Source: Rugalucina vietnamica
Lineage: Eukaryota > Mollusca > Bivalvia > Lucinida > Lucinidae
NCBI GenBank assembly: GCA_964017185.1
Contig: OZ024871.1
Span: forward strand, 6,068,214-6,132,213
Reading direction: 5' to 3'
Length of the DNA: 64,000 bases
The position numbers were made by a program, and so were the translations under genes. Shown in pieces: positions 47,691-57,441 of the stretch; position 1 is the first letter of the stretch; every line of letters begins with the position of its first letter. The notes under the pieces are model-generated. The model made no database searches, had not been told where the DNA came from, and saw nothing but the letters and a program-made list of their open reading frames with translations.

Positions 47691-48586
47691 AGATAAATAC
47701 TGGTCCAACAGGTATATCTGGTCCAAGGATTACCTGGTCCAAGGAATACCCTGTTCGGTCCATCTGATTTTAACATGTACATTACTTCCAATGACTGGTC
47801 CAAGGATTACCCGGTCCAAGGAATATCCTGTATTTACTTGGACTGGTCCAAGTCCAGCGGTCCAAGTGGATTTGGTCCAACGAATACACTTACCCTTAAC
47901 GTAGTTACCTATGGATTAGCCTCGGGCAATTTTATCACCTGTTGATTGAACAATTATTTACTCTTTTATGTGATTCTATTAGAGTTTTGTGACTTTTTGC
48001 TGGATTATAGCATGACAGTTTTATATAGATAACTTTTATTGTGACACTTTACGATTTTATCAACACCTTTTATGATCTTAAGGATTTACTCGTTTCACGA
48101 GGTTCGCCTGACAGAGGCGGGATTTACAAACAACCCGGTTCGGTTCGGTTCGGCGACACGGACACAGAATTTTGAAAGAGAAGTTTTTTTCTATTATTTT
48201 TCGAATTTCCCATTGTTTTTGTTCGTAAAACTTCCCGACTTTAGGTCAAGAAGTTTGGGACCTGCAATTTCTCATTGTTGGTCGCTGTTTTTCCCCCAAA
48301 TTAAGAGTCTAAGCATCGATTTTCTTATTTGTGCGATTCGCGCCAAAACGATTCGTACTTTACTTGAAAATTTCTTTTCTTGAAACTTTTTGGCCTGAGA
48401 GCTGACAAGCTTTTGGACCAGAATTTGTTCAAGCTTCATTGACAGTGACATTGAACGGCTCTAGCAGGGCTGCAACGATCTGTCATAAAAGTTAAAGAAT
48501 CTGAATAGTTTTTCTGGTTTGACCTTCCCCCACCCACTTTTTTTTTTCATATAGTGATTGAAGGTCTTTTTGTTTAATCATTTGAA

Positions 48587-49384
48587 TTGGAACTCATGGC
48601 TTCAGGTTTTGTCGGTCCAACTGTGGGGCGGTTGACTTGTCGGGTTGGAAAAGAGCTGGTATGTTGTTTCCATACACCGAAGTCTTGTCCGCTGCTCCTC
48701 AGGTTGGCTTTGTTGTTGGTTTTCGGGCTCTGTGTTTGGAAGTGGACAACATCAGGAGATATTTTGGATGCAAACCAGGACTGTAGTATAGGATTTGGAA
48801 ATTCAGTTGGTAGGATTGCTCAGAGTTTGGCCTTTACAAGGAAAATTGGTAACCGAAGAGGCTCCGAAGGATTACGCAGTTTCAATCCTTCACAGGGAAC
48901 AAACTTGTTGATTCTTATTATTTTGGCTGGTGATATCGAAATGAACCCAGGCCCCAGGTTCCAGTGCCGCACGTGCAAGAAGTATTGCAAGGCGGCAGAG
49001 AAAGCAGTTAAATGTGAAGATTGCGAGAAACGCTTCCATGCGTCTTGCGTAAATCTTGGTCCCGTTGAGTTACAAAAAATTGAGTCGGATAATGATTCTT
49101 GGTATTGTTCAAACTGCAAAGCTGAGTGCAGCCTATGCAGTGGTGCTGTTTTGAATTCCCATAAGGCTGTCCAGTGTGACAAATGTGGGTGCACAATAAC
49201 TGTTCTTTTATGTCAGACTCAGAGTATGAAACAATGCAAAACTCAAACTGTACATGGATTTGCCCAAAATGTGACTTTTTCAATTTCTCAGACTCTTTTT
49301 TCAATGAACAGTTTAACTTGGAAAGTGAAAATAGGTTTGACCTACTTGCAAAAGGTCAAGAAACCAAGTCCACTGAAACCTTGA
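48587..49384 (+). CDS. LINE ORF1: signal-like N-terminus, 2A-like peptide, PHD-like fingers
   Basis: 265 residues. Residues 33-52 are hydrophobic (LLLRLALLLVFGLCVW). Residues 116-123 are DIEMNPGP, the D-[VI]-E-x-N-P-G-P consensus of 2A ribosome-skipping peptides, preceded by the usual hydrophobic run (LLILIILAG). After it come Cys/His-rich PHD-like fingers (CRTCKKYC, CEDCEKRFHASC, WYCSNC, then CDKCG). The last finger is broken: its second half (WVHNNC, WICPKC) is in the frame that opens ORF2. Known LINE 2A peptides separate the N-terminal product from the rest; here a frameshift now also separates the fingers from the enzyme. Confidence 0.75.
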   Translation: MELMASGFVGPTVGRLTCRVGKELVCCFHTPKSCPLLLRLALLLVFGLCVWKWTTSGDILDANQDCSIGFGNSVGRIAQSLAFTRKIGNRRGSEGLRSFNPSQGTNLLILIILAGDIEMNPGPRFQCRTCKKYCKAAEKAVKCEDCEKRFHASCVNLGPVELQKIESDNDSWYCSNCKAECSLCSGAVLNSHKAVQCDKCGCTITVLLCQTQSMKQCKTQTVHGFAQNVTFSISQTLFSMNSLTWKVKIGLTYLQKVKKPSPLKP

Positions 49385-52275
49385 CTAGCAAAAACAGTTT
49401 TATTAGTGGTCTGAAATTTTCCAGTATCAACATAAACAGTATAAGAGGCAAAAAACTTGAGTTGTTGGCCTTCATTGATTTTCATCAGTCTCAGATTTTG
49501 GCCATTCAGGAGACAAAAATTGACAATTCCATATTAACGTCTGAATTATTTCCGGAATCTTTTCCATACAGCGTGTACAGAAAGGATAGAACCTTAAATG
49601 GTGGTGGTGTTATGCTTCTTGTGCACAAGGACATCCCACACATGCCCCTCTCAGAATTGGACAATGACTCAGAGTCAGTTTGGGTCAAACTTTTTGTAAA
49701 TAAGAAAACTCACTTTGTGGCTAGCTGGTATCGACCACCTGTCGATGGTCATTTACCAGTATCGGACAATGGAAATGACTTATTGAATTCCCTGGAAAAG
49801 TTTGACAATTTATTTAGAGAACAGCTTGACAAAATCAAAAATATTAATAAAGGCAACAAACCCCCCTTAATTCACGTTTTAGGTGATTTCAACTTTAGAG
49901 ATATTGTATGGCCGGACAGACTCAGCAAATCTGGGTCATCATTGAGTCAGACGGAGGGTCAGATTTTGATAGATATCATGAATGACCATGGTTTGGAACA
50001 ATTAGTCTATTTCCCCACCAGAGAAAGAAATACTTTGGACTTAATTTTGACCTCTCTTCCAGGTCAGTTTGCAGACATTCATTCCCCGGATAAGCTCAGT
50101 GATCATGACATTGTTTCTGGCACTTTGAAAATTGCTATCCCCCCAATAAAGAAACCTAGGAGAAAAGTGTATCGTTATCAGAAAGGTGATTATGAATCTA
50201 TGAGAGCAGAAACACTTAAATTTGCAAAGGAAAGATACTTCAATGGTTACTCAGATACTCGGTCAGTCCAGGAAAATTTCAGTCTCATTACATCGTTTAT
50301 TCAGGAATCGGTAGATAAACATATCCCCTCAAAAACTAGTCGCTCAGTTTCCTCTGTCCCTTGGATAACACCTGAAATAAGGAGGAAGATTCGCAGAAAA
50401 AATGCAACTCATGCAAAAGCTAAAAAGACTGGTAGTGCAAAATTTAGATCTAAATTTGAATCTTTACGGAAAGAGATCAAAGCTGATATCAGGAAGCAGC
50501 ATGATCTTTACGTGAACAACTTGGTAGGAGATGTTAAGGCTAATCCTAGAGATTTTTACAGGTACATAAACAGTCAGAAAAAAGATACCCAAGGTATTCC
50601 CCCGTTGAAAAAGAGAAATGGAAGTGGAATTGCACAATCCGAATTTGAGAAGGCGGAAGAATTTAATGGTCAGTTCTCGGATGTTTTCACTAAAAGTGAA
50701 TACAAACAGGTCCCTCTTATGGATAGATCTGCCCCATTCATGCATGATATTGTGGTCACAAAAGAAGGGGTGACCAAACTTCTCAAAGGTCTAAACCCGT
50801 CTAAAGCCTTAGGGCCTGATGAACTTCATCCCAGGGTCCTAAAGGAACTGGCTGTGGAATTAGGGCCGGTATTCGCCCATCTCTTCCAGCAGTCAATTGA
50901 TACAGGTGAAATTCCTAAAGAATGGTCTCTTGCTAATATTTGCCCCCTGTTTAAGAAGGGCGACAGGTCACTTGCCCGAAATTACCGCCCTGTTTCTTTG
51001 ACATGCATTCCTTGTAAGCTTCTTGAACATATTGTATGCTCAAATATTATGGCCCATCTTGATGAACATGAACTCTTGTCGGACAGGCAACACGCATTTA
51101 GGAAATGGCATAGCTGTGAAACTCAGTTGACTACAGTGATAAATGACTGGGCCAAAATCTTAGACAAAAAAGGCCAGGTCGACACTTTTATACTCGATTT
51201 TGAAAAGGCTTTTGATACTCCTCCCCATGAACTCCTTAAAAGCAAATTGTTTAGCTATGGAATAGGTGGAACAACTCTGAATTGGATAAATGCTTTCCTT
51301 TGTTTCCGACAACAAAGGGTAGTGGTTAATGGTATTAAATCGGATTGGGCTCCAGTTGTGTCGGGTGTCCCTCAGGGCACCGTTCTCGGCCCCTTGCTGT
51401 TTTCCTTGTATATAAATGACATCTCAGCAGACATTGAGTCTGAAATAAGACTCTTTGCTGATGATTGTGTTTGCTATCGTGAAATCAAGAATGAAGAGGA
51501 TACATTGAAACTTCAGAGAGACATCGATCGTTTAGGCAGTTGGGCTAGGAAATGGGGAATGAGATTTCAACCTGTCAAATGCAACATGATGCAGCTGACA
51601 AATAAACGGTCTAGTAAGATACAGGCTAACTACACCCTTGAGGGCACTGTACTGGAAAACGTTGAAAGCATAAAATACCTGGGTGTAACTATCACAAATG
51701 ATTTGAAATGGAATACTCATATTTCCAATGTCTGTACAAAGGCTAACAGAACTCTCGGATTCTTAAGGAGAAATTTGTATTCTTGTCCCCCAGATGTGAA
51801 AGAAGCAGCTTATAAAGGACTGGTGCGGCCGGTCTTGGAATATGGAAGCTCAGTTTGGGACCCTCACACTCATGGCCTCCAGGAAGAACTGGAAAAGGTA
51901 CAAAATCGTGCGGCAAGGTTTGTGACGGGAAATTATGTTTTTGAAACTGGGAGCATGACTGGCATTTTAGGTCAACTGAAATGGGAATCTCTTAAGAAAA
52001 GGAGGAAGGATAGTAGACTTATATTGCTATACAAAGGTCTAAAGGGTAAAGCCAGAATACCCACAGATGACCTTATCCCAAAGAATAGGCGTTGTAGAAA
52101 TCAACACTCTTTGGCTTTTCAGATACCTTCAGCTAGCAAAGAAGCGTACAAAAGTAGTTTCTTTCCACAGACTATCAGGGACTGGAATGACCTCCCTGAT
52201 TCACTTATCTCCTCTGCTGAAATGTCTGATGACTGTGTGTCCAAGTTCGCCACACTCGTGCGTTCAAGGGACTAA
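49183..52275 (+). CDS. LINE ORF2: endonuclease and reverse transcriptase
   Basis: 1030 uninterrupted residues. It opens with the remaining half of a PHD-like finger. An exonuclease-endonuclease-phosphatase domain (residues about 75-330) shows ININSIRGK, IQETKID, LGDFNFRDIVW and LSDHDIV. The RT (about 500-800) shows RNYRPVSLTCIP, LDFEKAFDTPPHE, SGVPQGTVLGPLLF and LFADDCVCY. A thumb and C-terminal region follow. All expected catalytic residues that I can see are present. The ATG lies within ORF1, and the real start may be upstream through a formerly continuous frame. It could supply enzyme activity if translated. Confidence 0.85.
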   Translation: MWVHNNCSFMSDSEYETMQNSNCTWICPKCDFFNFSDSFFNEQFNLESENRFDLLAKGQETKSTETLTSKNSFISGLKFSSININSIRGKKLELLAFIDFHQSQILAIQETKIDNSILTSELFPESFPYSVYRKDRTLNGGGVMLLVHKDIPHMPLSELDNDSESVWVKLFVNKKTHFVASWYRPPVDGHLPVSDNGNDLLNSLEKFDNLFREQLDKIKNINKGNKPPLIHVLGDFNFRDIVWPDRLSKSGSSLSQTEGQILIDIMNDHGLEQLVYFPTRERNTLDLILTSLPGQFADIHSPDKLSDHDIVSGTLKIAIPPIKKPRRKVYRYQKGDYESMRAETLKFAKERYFNGYSDTRSVQENFSLITSFIQESVDKHIPSKTSRSVSSVPWITPEIRRKIRRKNATHAKAKKTGSAKFRSKFESLRKEIKADIRKQHDLYVNNLVGDVKANPRDFYRYINSQKKDTQGIPPLKKRNGSGIAQSEFEKAEEFNGQFSDVFTKSEYKQVPLMDRSAPFMHDIVVTKEGVTKLLKGLNPSKALGPDELHPRVLKELAVELGPVFAHLFQQSIDTGEIPKEWSLANICPLFKKGDRSLARNYRPVSLTCIPCKLLEHIVCSNIMAHLDEHELLSDRQHAFRKWHSCETQLTTVINDWAKILDKKGQVDTFILDFEKAFDTPPHELLKSKLFSYGIGGTTLNWINAFLCFRQQRVVVNGIKSDWAPVVSGVPQGTVLGPLLFSLYINDISADIESEIRLFADDCVCYREIKNEEDTLKLQRDIDRLGSWARKWGMRFQPVKCNMMQLTNKRSSKIQANYTLEGTVLENVESIKYLGVTITNDLKWNTHISNVCTKANRTLGFLRRNLYSCPPDVKEAAYKGLVRPVLEYGSSVWDPHTHGLQEELEKVQNRAARFVTGNYVFETGSMTGILGQLKWESLKKRRKDSRLILLYKGLKGKARIPTDDLIPKNRRCRNQHSLAFQIPSASKEAYKSSFFPQTIRDWNDLPDSLISSAEMSDDCVSKFATLVRSRD

Positions 52276-52479
52276 TTTCTCCCCCATCCGAACCCCCTGG
52301 TGAAATAATGTCATTTGGCGTGTCACCAGTAAACTATTCAGATTCAGAACAACAACACAGCGATGTGGTTCGCCTACACCGGCGGTCAAGATACAACAAA
52401 AGTGGTGGTCCAACAGCTCAGGTCGCATGCATACATTACGTCTGAACAACTTATTTGAAGTACTGAAGCCAAGTATGAA

Positions 52480-52851
52480 ACCAGTGGTGGCCTGGTGGTA
52501 ACGCATCAGATGCCGAATTAAGAGGTCCTGGGTCCGATCCTAACATGGGGAGCCATGGTGTGTCATTGAGCAAGAAACATTAACTCCCTACAGAAATGGT
52601 TAATGCCCAGGAAGTGGTGGCTCCATCCAGACATGACTGAAAAATTGTTGACTAATATGTTAAACTACACTGCAAACCCACAACCCCTAGTTTACATGGT
52701 GAGCAACTTAAAATACACCAACATCTTTTGCAAGCTTATGTTACAGGTGACAAAATGCTTAACACCTTAACTCTCACCAAAGTTTGAACCAGCTAAGCCA
52801 ACCCTCTGGCCGGGTATCCTGCGTGTCATCAGTTGCTTCTTCTTTTTCTTT

Positions 52852-52852
<1 letters not shown>
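52480..52852 (+). mobile_element. tRNA-derived SINE-like unit
   Basis: A polymerase III type A box region (TGGCCTGGTGGTAACGCA) and a B box (GGTCCGATCC at 52531-52540) are spaced as in a tRNA. They are followed by TCATTGAGCAAGAAACATTA, resembling the conserved body of animal tRNA SINEs. The 3' limit is uncertain. Confidence 0.5.
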
Positions 52853-52853
<1 letters not shown>

Positions 52854-52899
<46 letters not shown>

Positions 52900-53380
52900 T
52901 TACATAGAAGCAGGTTTCATGATGAGATTTATTTTACAACTGGAAACCTGAATAAACAAGGGAAATGTTGGCATGCTTTTTCATTTATTGTTTTCATGCA
53001 CTAGCTCCCTACATTTATTATAAAGCAAGACTATTAAAATATAAAACCATAATATAGAGCTTGTAACTAAAACAAAAGAATAAATACAACAAAAACTTGC
53101 CAATGTTTTGAACCAAAGATGAGCAGCCCAACTAAACATGCTTTCAGCATAGGCAATGACGAAACACAGAGTTGGGATTCTGAGCAGCCTAACCTGGCAT
53201 GCCTTTTGTTGAATTGTCAGAATAATTTTTAAACCAGTATATGGAATACAAAATTTGATGGACACCAGCAAGACAAGTGGACTGTCTCAAATCATGGAGG
53301 CTCACTGCTCAAATGTGATGCAGACACTGACAACAAGCAATTTACATTCTCTGGGATCTGTTATTATCATATAATGCAAT
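52854..53380 (-). repeat. Poly(T) of 45 and possible retrocopied mRNA 3' end
   Basis: A run of 45 T at 52854-52898 is, on the minus strand, a poly(A) preceded about 30 bases upstream by AATAAA. This is the layout of a retroposed mRNA 3' end. The remaining 480 bases encode nothing recognisable. Confidence 0.4.
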
Positions 53381-53384
53381 ATAC

Positions 53385-53640
53385 AGAAATATTTTTGAGC
53401 TGCAAAAAATGAAAATTTCATTGGAAATTTTCTGATATTTTTCTTATTATTGCTCAAAACATAAATTGTGGGTAAAAGTTAGAACTGCCTTGCCGAGTCG
53501 GTTCTAACGAGTACCCACAATCAATGTTTTGAAGCAAAACTTAATGATAAGAAAAATAGGATCACCCCTGTAAACCCCAGTTTTACTATATGAAAATGGG
53601 GTATAAGGGGGTATGCATTACATGGACATGTTTTCCTGAT
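53385..53640. mobile_element. GTGGGTAC-family copy
   Basis: Palindrome around AGAACTGCCTTGCCGAG, with GGACATGTTTTCCTGATG at the right end. The only copy of this family in the right half of the window. Confidence 0.5.
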
Positions 53641-53662
53641 GTTACGCTTAAAACATTGATAG

Positions 53663-54190
53663 TGTTATAAACCTGGCTAAAATTGACAGGAGCCTGCGCT
53701 TCAAACTCCGGAAAAGATTAGCTGGTTGCGCCTCGAGACCTGAAGACCGATTTAAGTGTACAGATCCGAGGCCACTTTTAAAATGTTCATACCAAGTTTA
53801 AGTGAATTGGCCGAAGTATCCCACTTCTGACACCAATTGTAATAAACCTGGCTAAAATTGACAGGAGCCTGCACTTCAAACTCCGGAAAAGATTAGCTGG
53901 CTGCACCTCAAGACCTGAAGACCGATTTAAGTGTACAGATCCGAGGCCACTTTTTAGATGCACACACCGAGTTGAAATAAACTTGGCCGAAGTGTCTCAA
54001 CTCAGACACCAGTTGTTGTAAGCCTTGCTAGAATTGGCGGGAGAATGTCTTTCAAACTCTGGCGAAGATTAGTAGGCTGTGTTCCTAAACCTTAAGACGG
54101 TTTAGAGACTCATAATTTTAGACGCAGTTGGGGGTTGATTCAGACACAGTGTGTGCTTTACGGGTTTTGAAACACTTGTTCTGAGACGAA
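53663..54190 (-). repeat. Three 175 bp tandem units with tRNA-Leu primer-site-like motif
   Basis: Units begin at 53663, 53838 and about 54013 with AACCTGGCTAAAATTGACAG-type sequence. On the minus strand the first junction reads TTACAAT then TGGTGTCAGAAGTGGGA, which is complementary to the 3' end typical of tRNA-Leu and resembles an LTR end followed by a primer binding site. No gag or pol is seen. Confidence 0.45.
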
Positions 54191-55973
54191 TTTAGGGTTT
54201 TGTTCAGACTCGAATGTGCTTCTACAGTTTTACCCCAAATATGATGTATTGGGTGAATTTATTCTATCAGGATTGCCGACACCACAGACTTTGTTTTAGG
54301 ATATCTATAATAATGACCAAATCTTCATGAAAGAATCTGAGGATAAGTCCGAAATTCCTCTTTAACAAACAGGGCTTAAACTTATGAGATTTTTAAGTCC
54401 TTCAAAATGACCAAGTAACAAGAAAGTGAAGTTTATAAATCTATTTTGTACTAATATTTCTATTCTATCATAAGCATGGTCAAAGCAAACATGTAAACAA
54501 AGCAATAGCAATAATGACAAATTATGCAACCAAATTACAAAGACAGAAAGCAGTAAATTAAAATTTAAGTTTCATAATCTATTATGACTCTTGGACAAGT
54601 AAATTTAGAAGTAAAGCCAAAAGTAAGTTTAATTTCTTAAATGATAATACTTATTCAGCTACAAAAGAAATTACTAAGTTCTTGCAATTAAGTGAACATA
54701 GAATGTCTAAGAAAATAAACAAGGGCAAAAATAACAAAGTTTAAAACATTTGCAGACTTAGACAATTTCAGAGAAAATATTACTATGCCAAAAATGACTA
54801 AGTTAAAAAGTTTCGCGGACTTAGACAAATTCTAGTAAAATGTTCAGATGTCAAAAATTTCTAAGTCCAAAATAAGAAAATAAATAATTAATTAAATCCT
54901 TTGGAATTTCACTATTAATCCAGAGAGAAGAATAAGCACACAGAATAATAATCCAAGAAGTGTTGAAAAAGTAGTAGTAGTAATGTTTAAGGCTGTTTTA
55001 CGTCTGCCAGGGGCCAAGCGGACTTAATCCATATCCCCACCACAGAAGACGTAAGTTTTAGTGCTCCATGGCTACTAATCGAGGCTAAGACAAGCTAATA
55101 TGCAAATCGTGCTGTCCGCCGGGGGCCTTAACTTAACTTAAAAAGACACTGGATGAGTGTGTCTCTAAAGTGGAGCACTGCCTTTTCGAAATTTTGAACG
55201 CCAGGTCTAAAGTGAGCCTAAATGTGATAGGTAATCGGTGCCAATTTGGCTGCGAATCGTGATTACACTATACTGCTCTAGAGCATAAGTAGGTTATGTC
55301 AGACTTATACTCTCATTTTTCGTCGCTGTGTGTATTGGCTTGTGAATGGAGGCCAGATGAATGGGCCTATAATGTTTTCATACTTGTATACTGTATGAGT
55401 GAGGGTGGTGTATGCGACTATGTGTTAATAGTTATCATCCTGTGAGTAGTCATCATGGCCGAGGAAGGAAGGTCAGGCGTTTTGAGAATTTAAGTGAAAA
55501 AATGTCATCTTTAAAACAAAATAACTAGCTTAAAACTTTATGGAAATGTATGAAAATTGGTGTGCTGGTAGTTTGGAAAGTTTACAAAAAATGGTCAATT
55601 CAGAATTTTTATTTATGTCCCAGTTGTCTAATAAAAATGCTTCAAAAAATGGCATTTAGTCAAAATACTTTGTACAAAAAGCGAGAAAATCGGTGAGTAG
55701 GTCAAGGGGTCTGGTGACGTCCTATTGTGTTGATATCAATAATGCGGCCAATTTAAACAATTTAAAATACAGATGAACCCCTCGACTCAGCTAGGAATGT
55801 TAGAAAAAATCGTTTTATGAAAATAATATGTAATATTAATAATAGCATTAAAGTAAAAATATAATAAAATACATCCATTCATATTCTAAAAGGGGGAGGG
55901 GGATATTTACAAACGTCAGGTAGAAATAAAGAGAGAAGGAATTGATAGGAGATATTAGTCCTAATAGTGGTTC
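54190..55973. other. No gene seen
   Basis: AT-rich 54.2-54.9 kb, then moderately GC-rich 54.95-55.45 kb. It may be the rest of the LTR-like sequence to the left, but no LTR boundary or protein was recognised. Confidence 0.35.
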
Positions 55974-55991
55974 TTCTTCTTCTTCTTCGTT

Positions 55992-57101
55992 TGTTCTAGG
56001 AGACGTGATATTTTTGAATTTTGTGTTCTTTTTTTTTTGGGCATAAAAAATAGCTACTTCTCACATACAGTCATCATGCATACAATACAATAGTTGTAGG
56101 ATAAAAATACATGGTATAGTACATGGTACAACAATTACTAAAATACATGCATCAATACAAATACACATTGAAAGTTACAAAATACAGCGTATATACATGG
56201 TGTGGCTATATACAGTGTGGCTCAACAGTGGAAAGTCCCTACTGATGAAGTCCAAGAACACACATTTACGAGAACAGCCCTGCCCTCGTACGGGTCCTGT
56301 CGCGAGGGCCAGTGCGCTCCTAAGAGGCAGCCAGTATCCAATCATCTGCTATAACGCGGCAGTACGCAGGTATAAGGACCGTAGGAGTGCCAAGCTGTTC
56401 CCGTCCATGTTTTGTGTTCCCTCGCTCCACTCCCAGAGTCCTATCCCTGTTTTATAAAGCCCAGGGCCGTCCCACCACTTTACTCTGGGAAACGCCCTGT
56501 ATAAAAATTGGACCAAAAAGATAAAAACTAAAACAAACAAATAAATATCTCGTGGTGCTGGAGAGCGAATTCCTGATATTGGAAGCACACCACTTGCATC
56601 AAAACCAAGTCGGTCCGAGGACAACCTCCTACTCTCCAGAATTGCAAAAACAATAAGAGGATGGGTGGGTCCTCTTATTCTACTAATATTGCAAAAAACA
56701 TAAGAAGATGGGTTGATAGAATAAACTCATAAAAGTGTATGTAAATGGTATAGCTCGTACATGTACATATGTAACTTGCACATAAAAAGAAAACAAAAAT
56801 AAAATAAAAAAGTGAGCAACCCGCCAGTGGTGTAGGGGTGCACATGGTATTACCCATAGAGCGCCCCAGGTTAGCACCAGACGAATTTAATCGAAGCCGC
56901 CTCCCGGGCCGCCCCATGGATGTAGCGTGCACTAGTTATACCCTACTCCCGCTATCGGGGTGTGGTAAATATAACATAAATAAGTGTGAGATTGTATGGT
57001 ATAAAAGAGGAGAGGATAGGGGCCCTGATATGGGAGAGGCAGCACTCGAGTACCGCTACTGGGTCAAGTCCCGCCGTTCCCACATCAGGGTGTAAAAGTA
57101 T

Positions 57102-57133
<32 letters not shown>

Positions 57134-57441
57134 GTACCAAATAACATAGGTTATTTAGTAATAAAAAATGGAAAAAAGTAAAAAATGGCCCTGGGCTCTC
57201 GCTCATAGTAAAATGTCGTTTCACGTACGACTAGAGCGAAGCTTAAAATATGATGCTACAGTGATTGGCCTGCTAAGACTGCCCGCTGTAGTATCGTCTC
57301 TGTGTCTCTGTCTCCTCTTAATCCCCTGTCAGTATATAGATTTACGAAAAAAAAAAATCAAAAATTCAAAATTCTAAAAATACCAAAAATCTTGTAAATG
57401 CTAAAAAATGGAAAATCTTAATCTTGCAAAAAATGTGATAT
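55992..57441 (-). other. Probable 3' UTR of the I-like LINE
   Basis: Contains a 25-A run at 57102-57126 and GC-rich blocks at 56250-56430 and 56820-57095 with loosely tRNA-like words. No ORF of note. Confidence 0.35.

Larger units (their letters stand above)
43407..47895. mobile_element. 4.5 kb element with long terminal inverted repeats
   Basis: The left end GGGTAAGTGTATTCCTTGGA and about 130 following bases reappear inverted at 47690-47895. Both arms repeat TTCCTTGGACC words. No transposase was recognised inside and no clear target duplication was found (flanks CTTG and TTAA). The interior holds further foldback sequence at 43543-43640, 44297-44366 and 45345-45385. Confidence 0.6.
48100..52348 (+). 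mobile_element. Near full-length non-LTR retrotransposon with 2A peptide
   Basis: Contains a 5' leader of about 500 bases, ORF1 with 2A and PHD-like fingers, and a 1030-codon ORF2. The 3' end at AGATTCAGA is confirmed by the truncated copy at 21733-22025. The organisation matches CR1/L2-type LINEs of marine invertebrates. The 5' limit is approximate. Confidence 0.75.

Noticed and set aside
49008..49304. Minus-strand ORF opposite the LINE fingers
   Set aside because: Shadow of ORF1/ORF2 with no domain.
52981..53271. 96-codon hydrophobic minus-strand ORF next to the poly(T)
   Set aside because: No start context or homology, AT-rich; more likely 3' UTR of a retrocopy.
56820..57100. tRNA-like blocks with GTGTAGGGGTGCAC and GGGTCAAGTCCC, one before a poly(A)
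   Set aside because: Neither folds into a tRNA by eye and both lie in the probable LINE 3' region; too weak to call.
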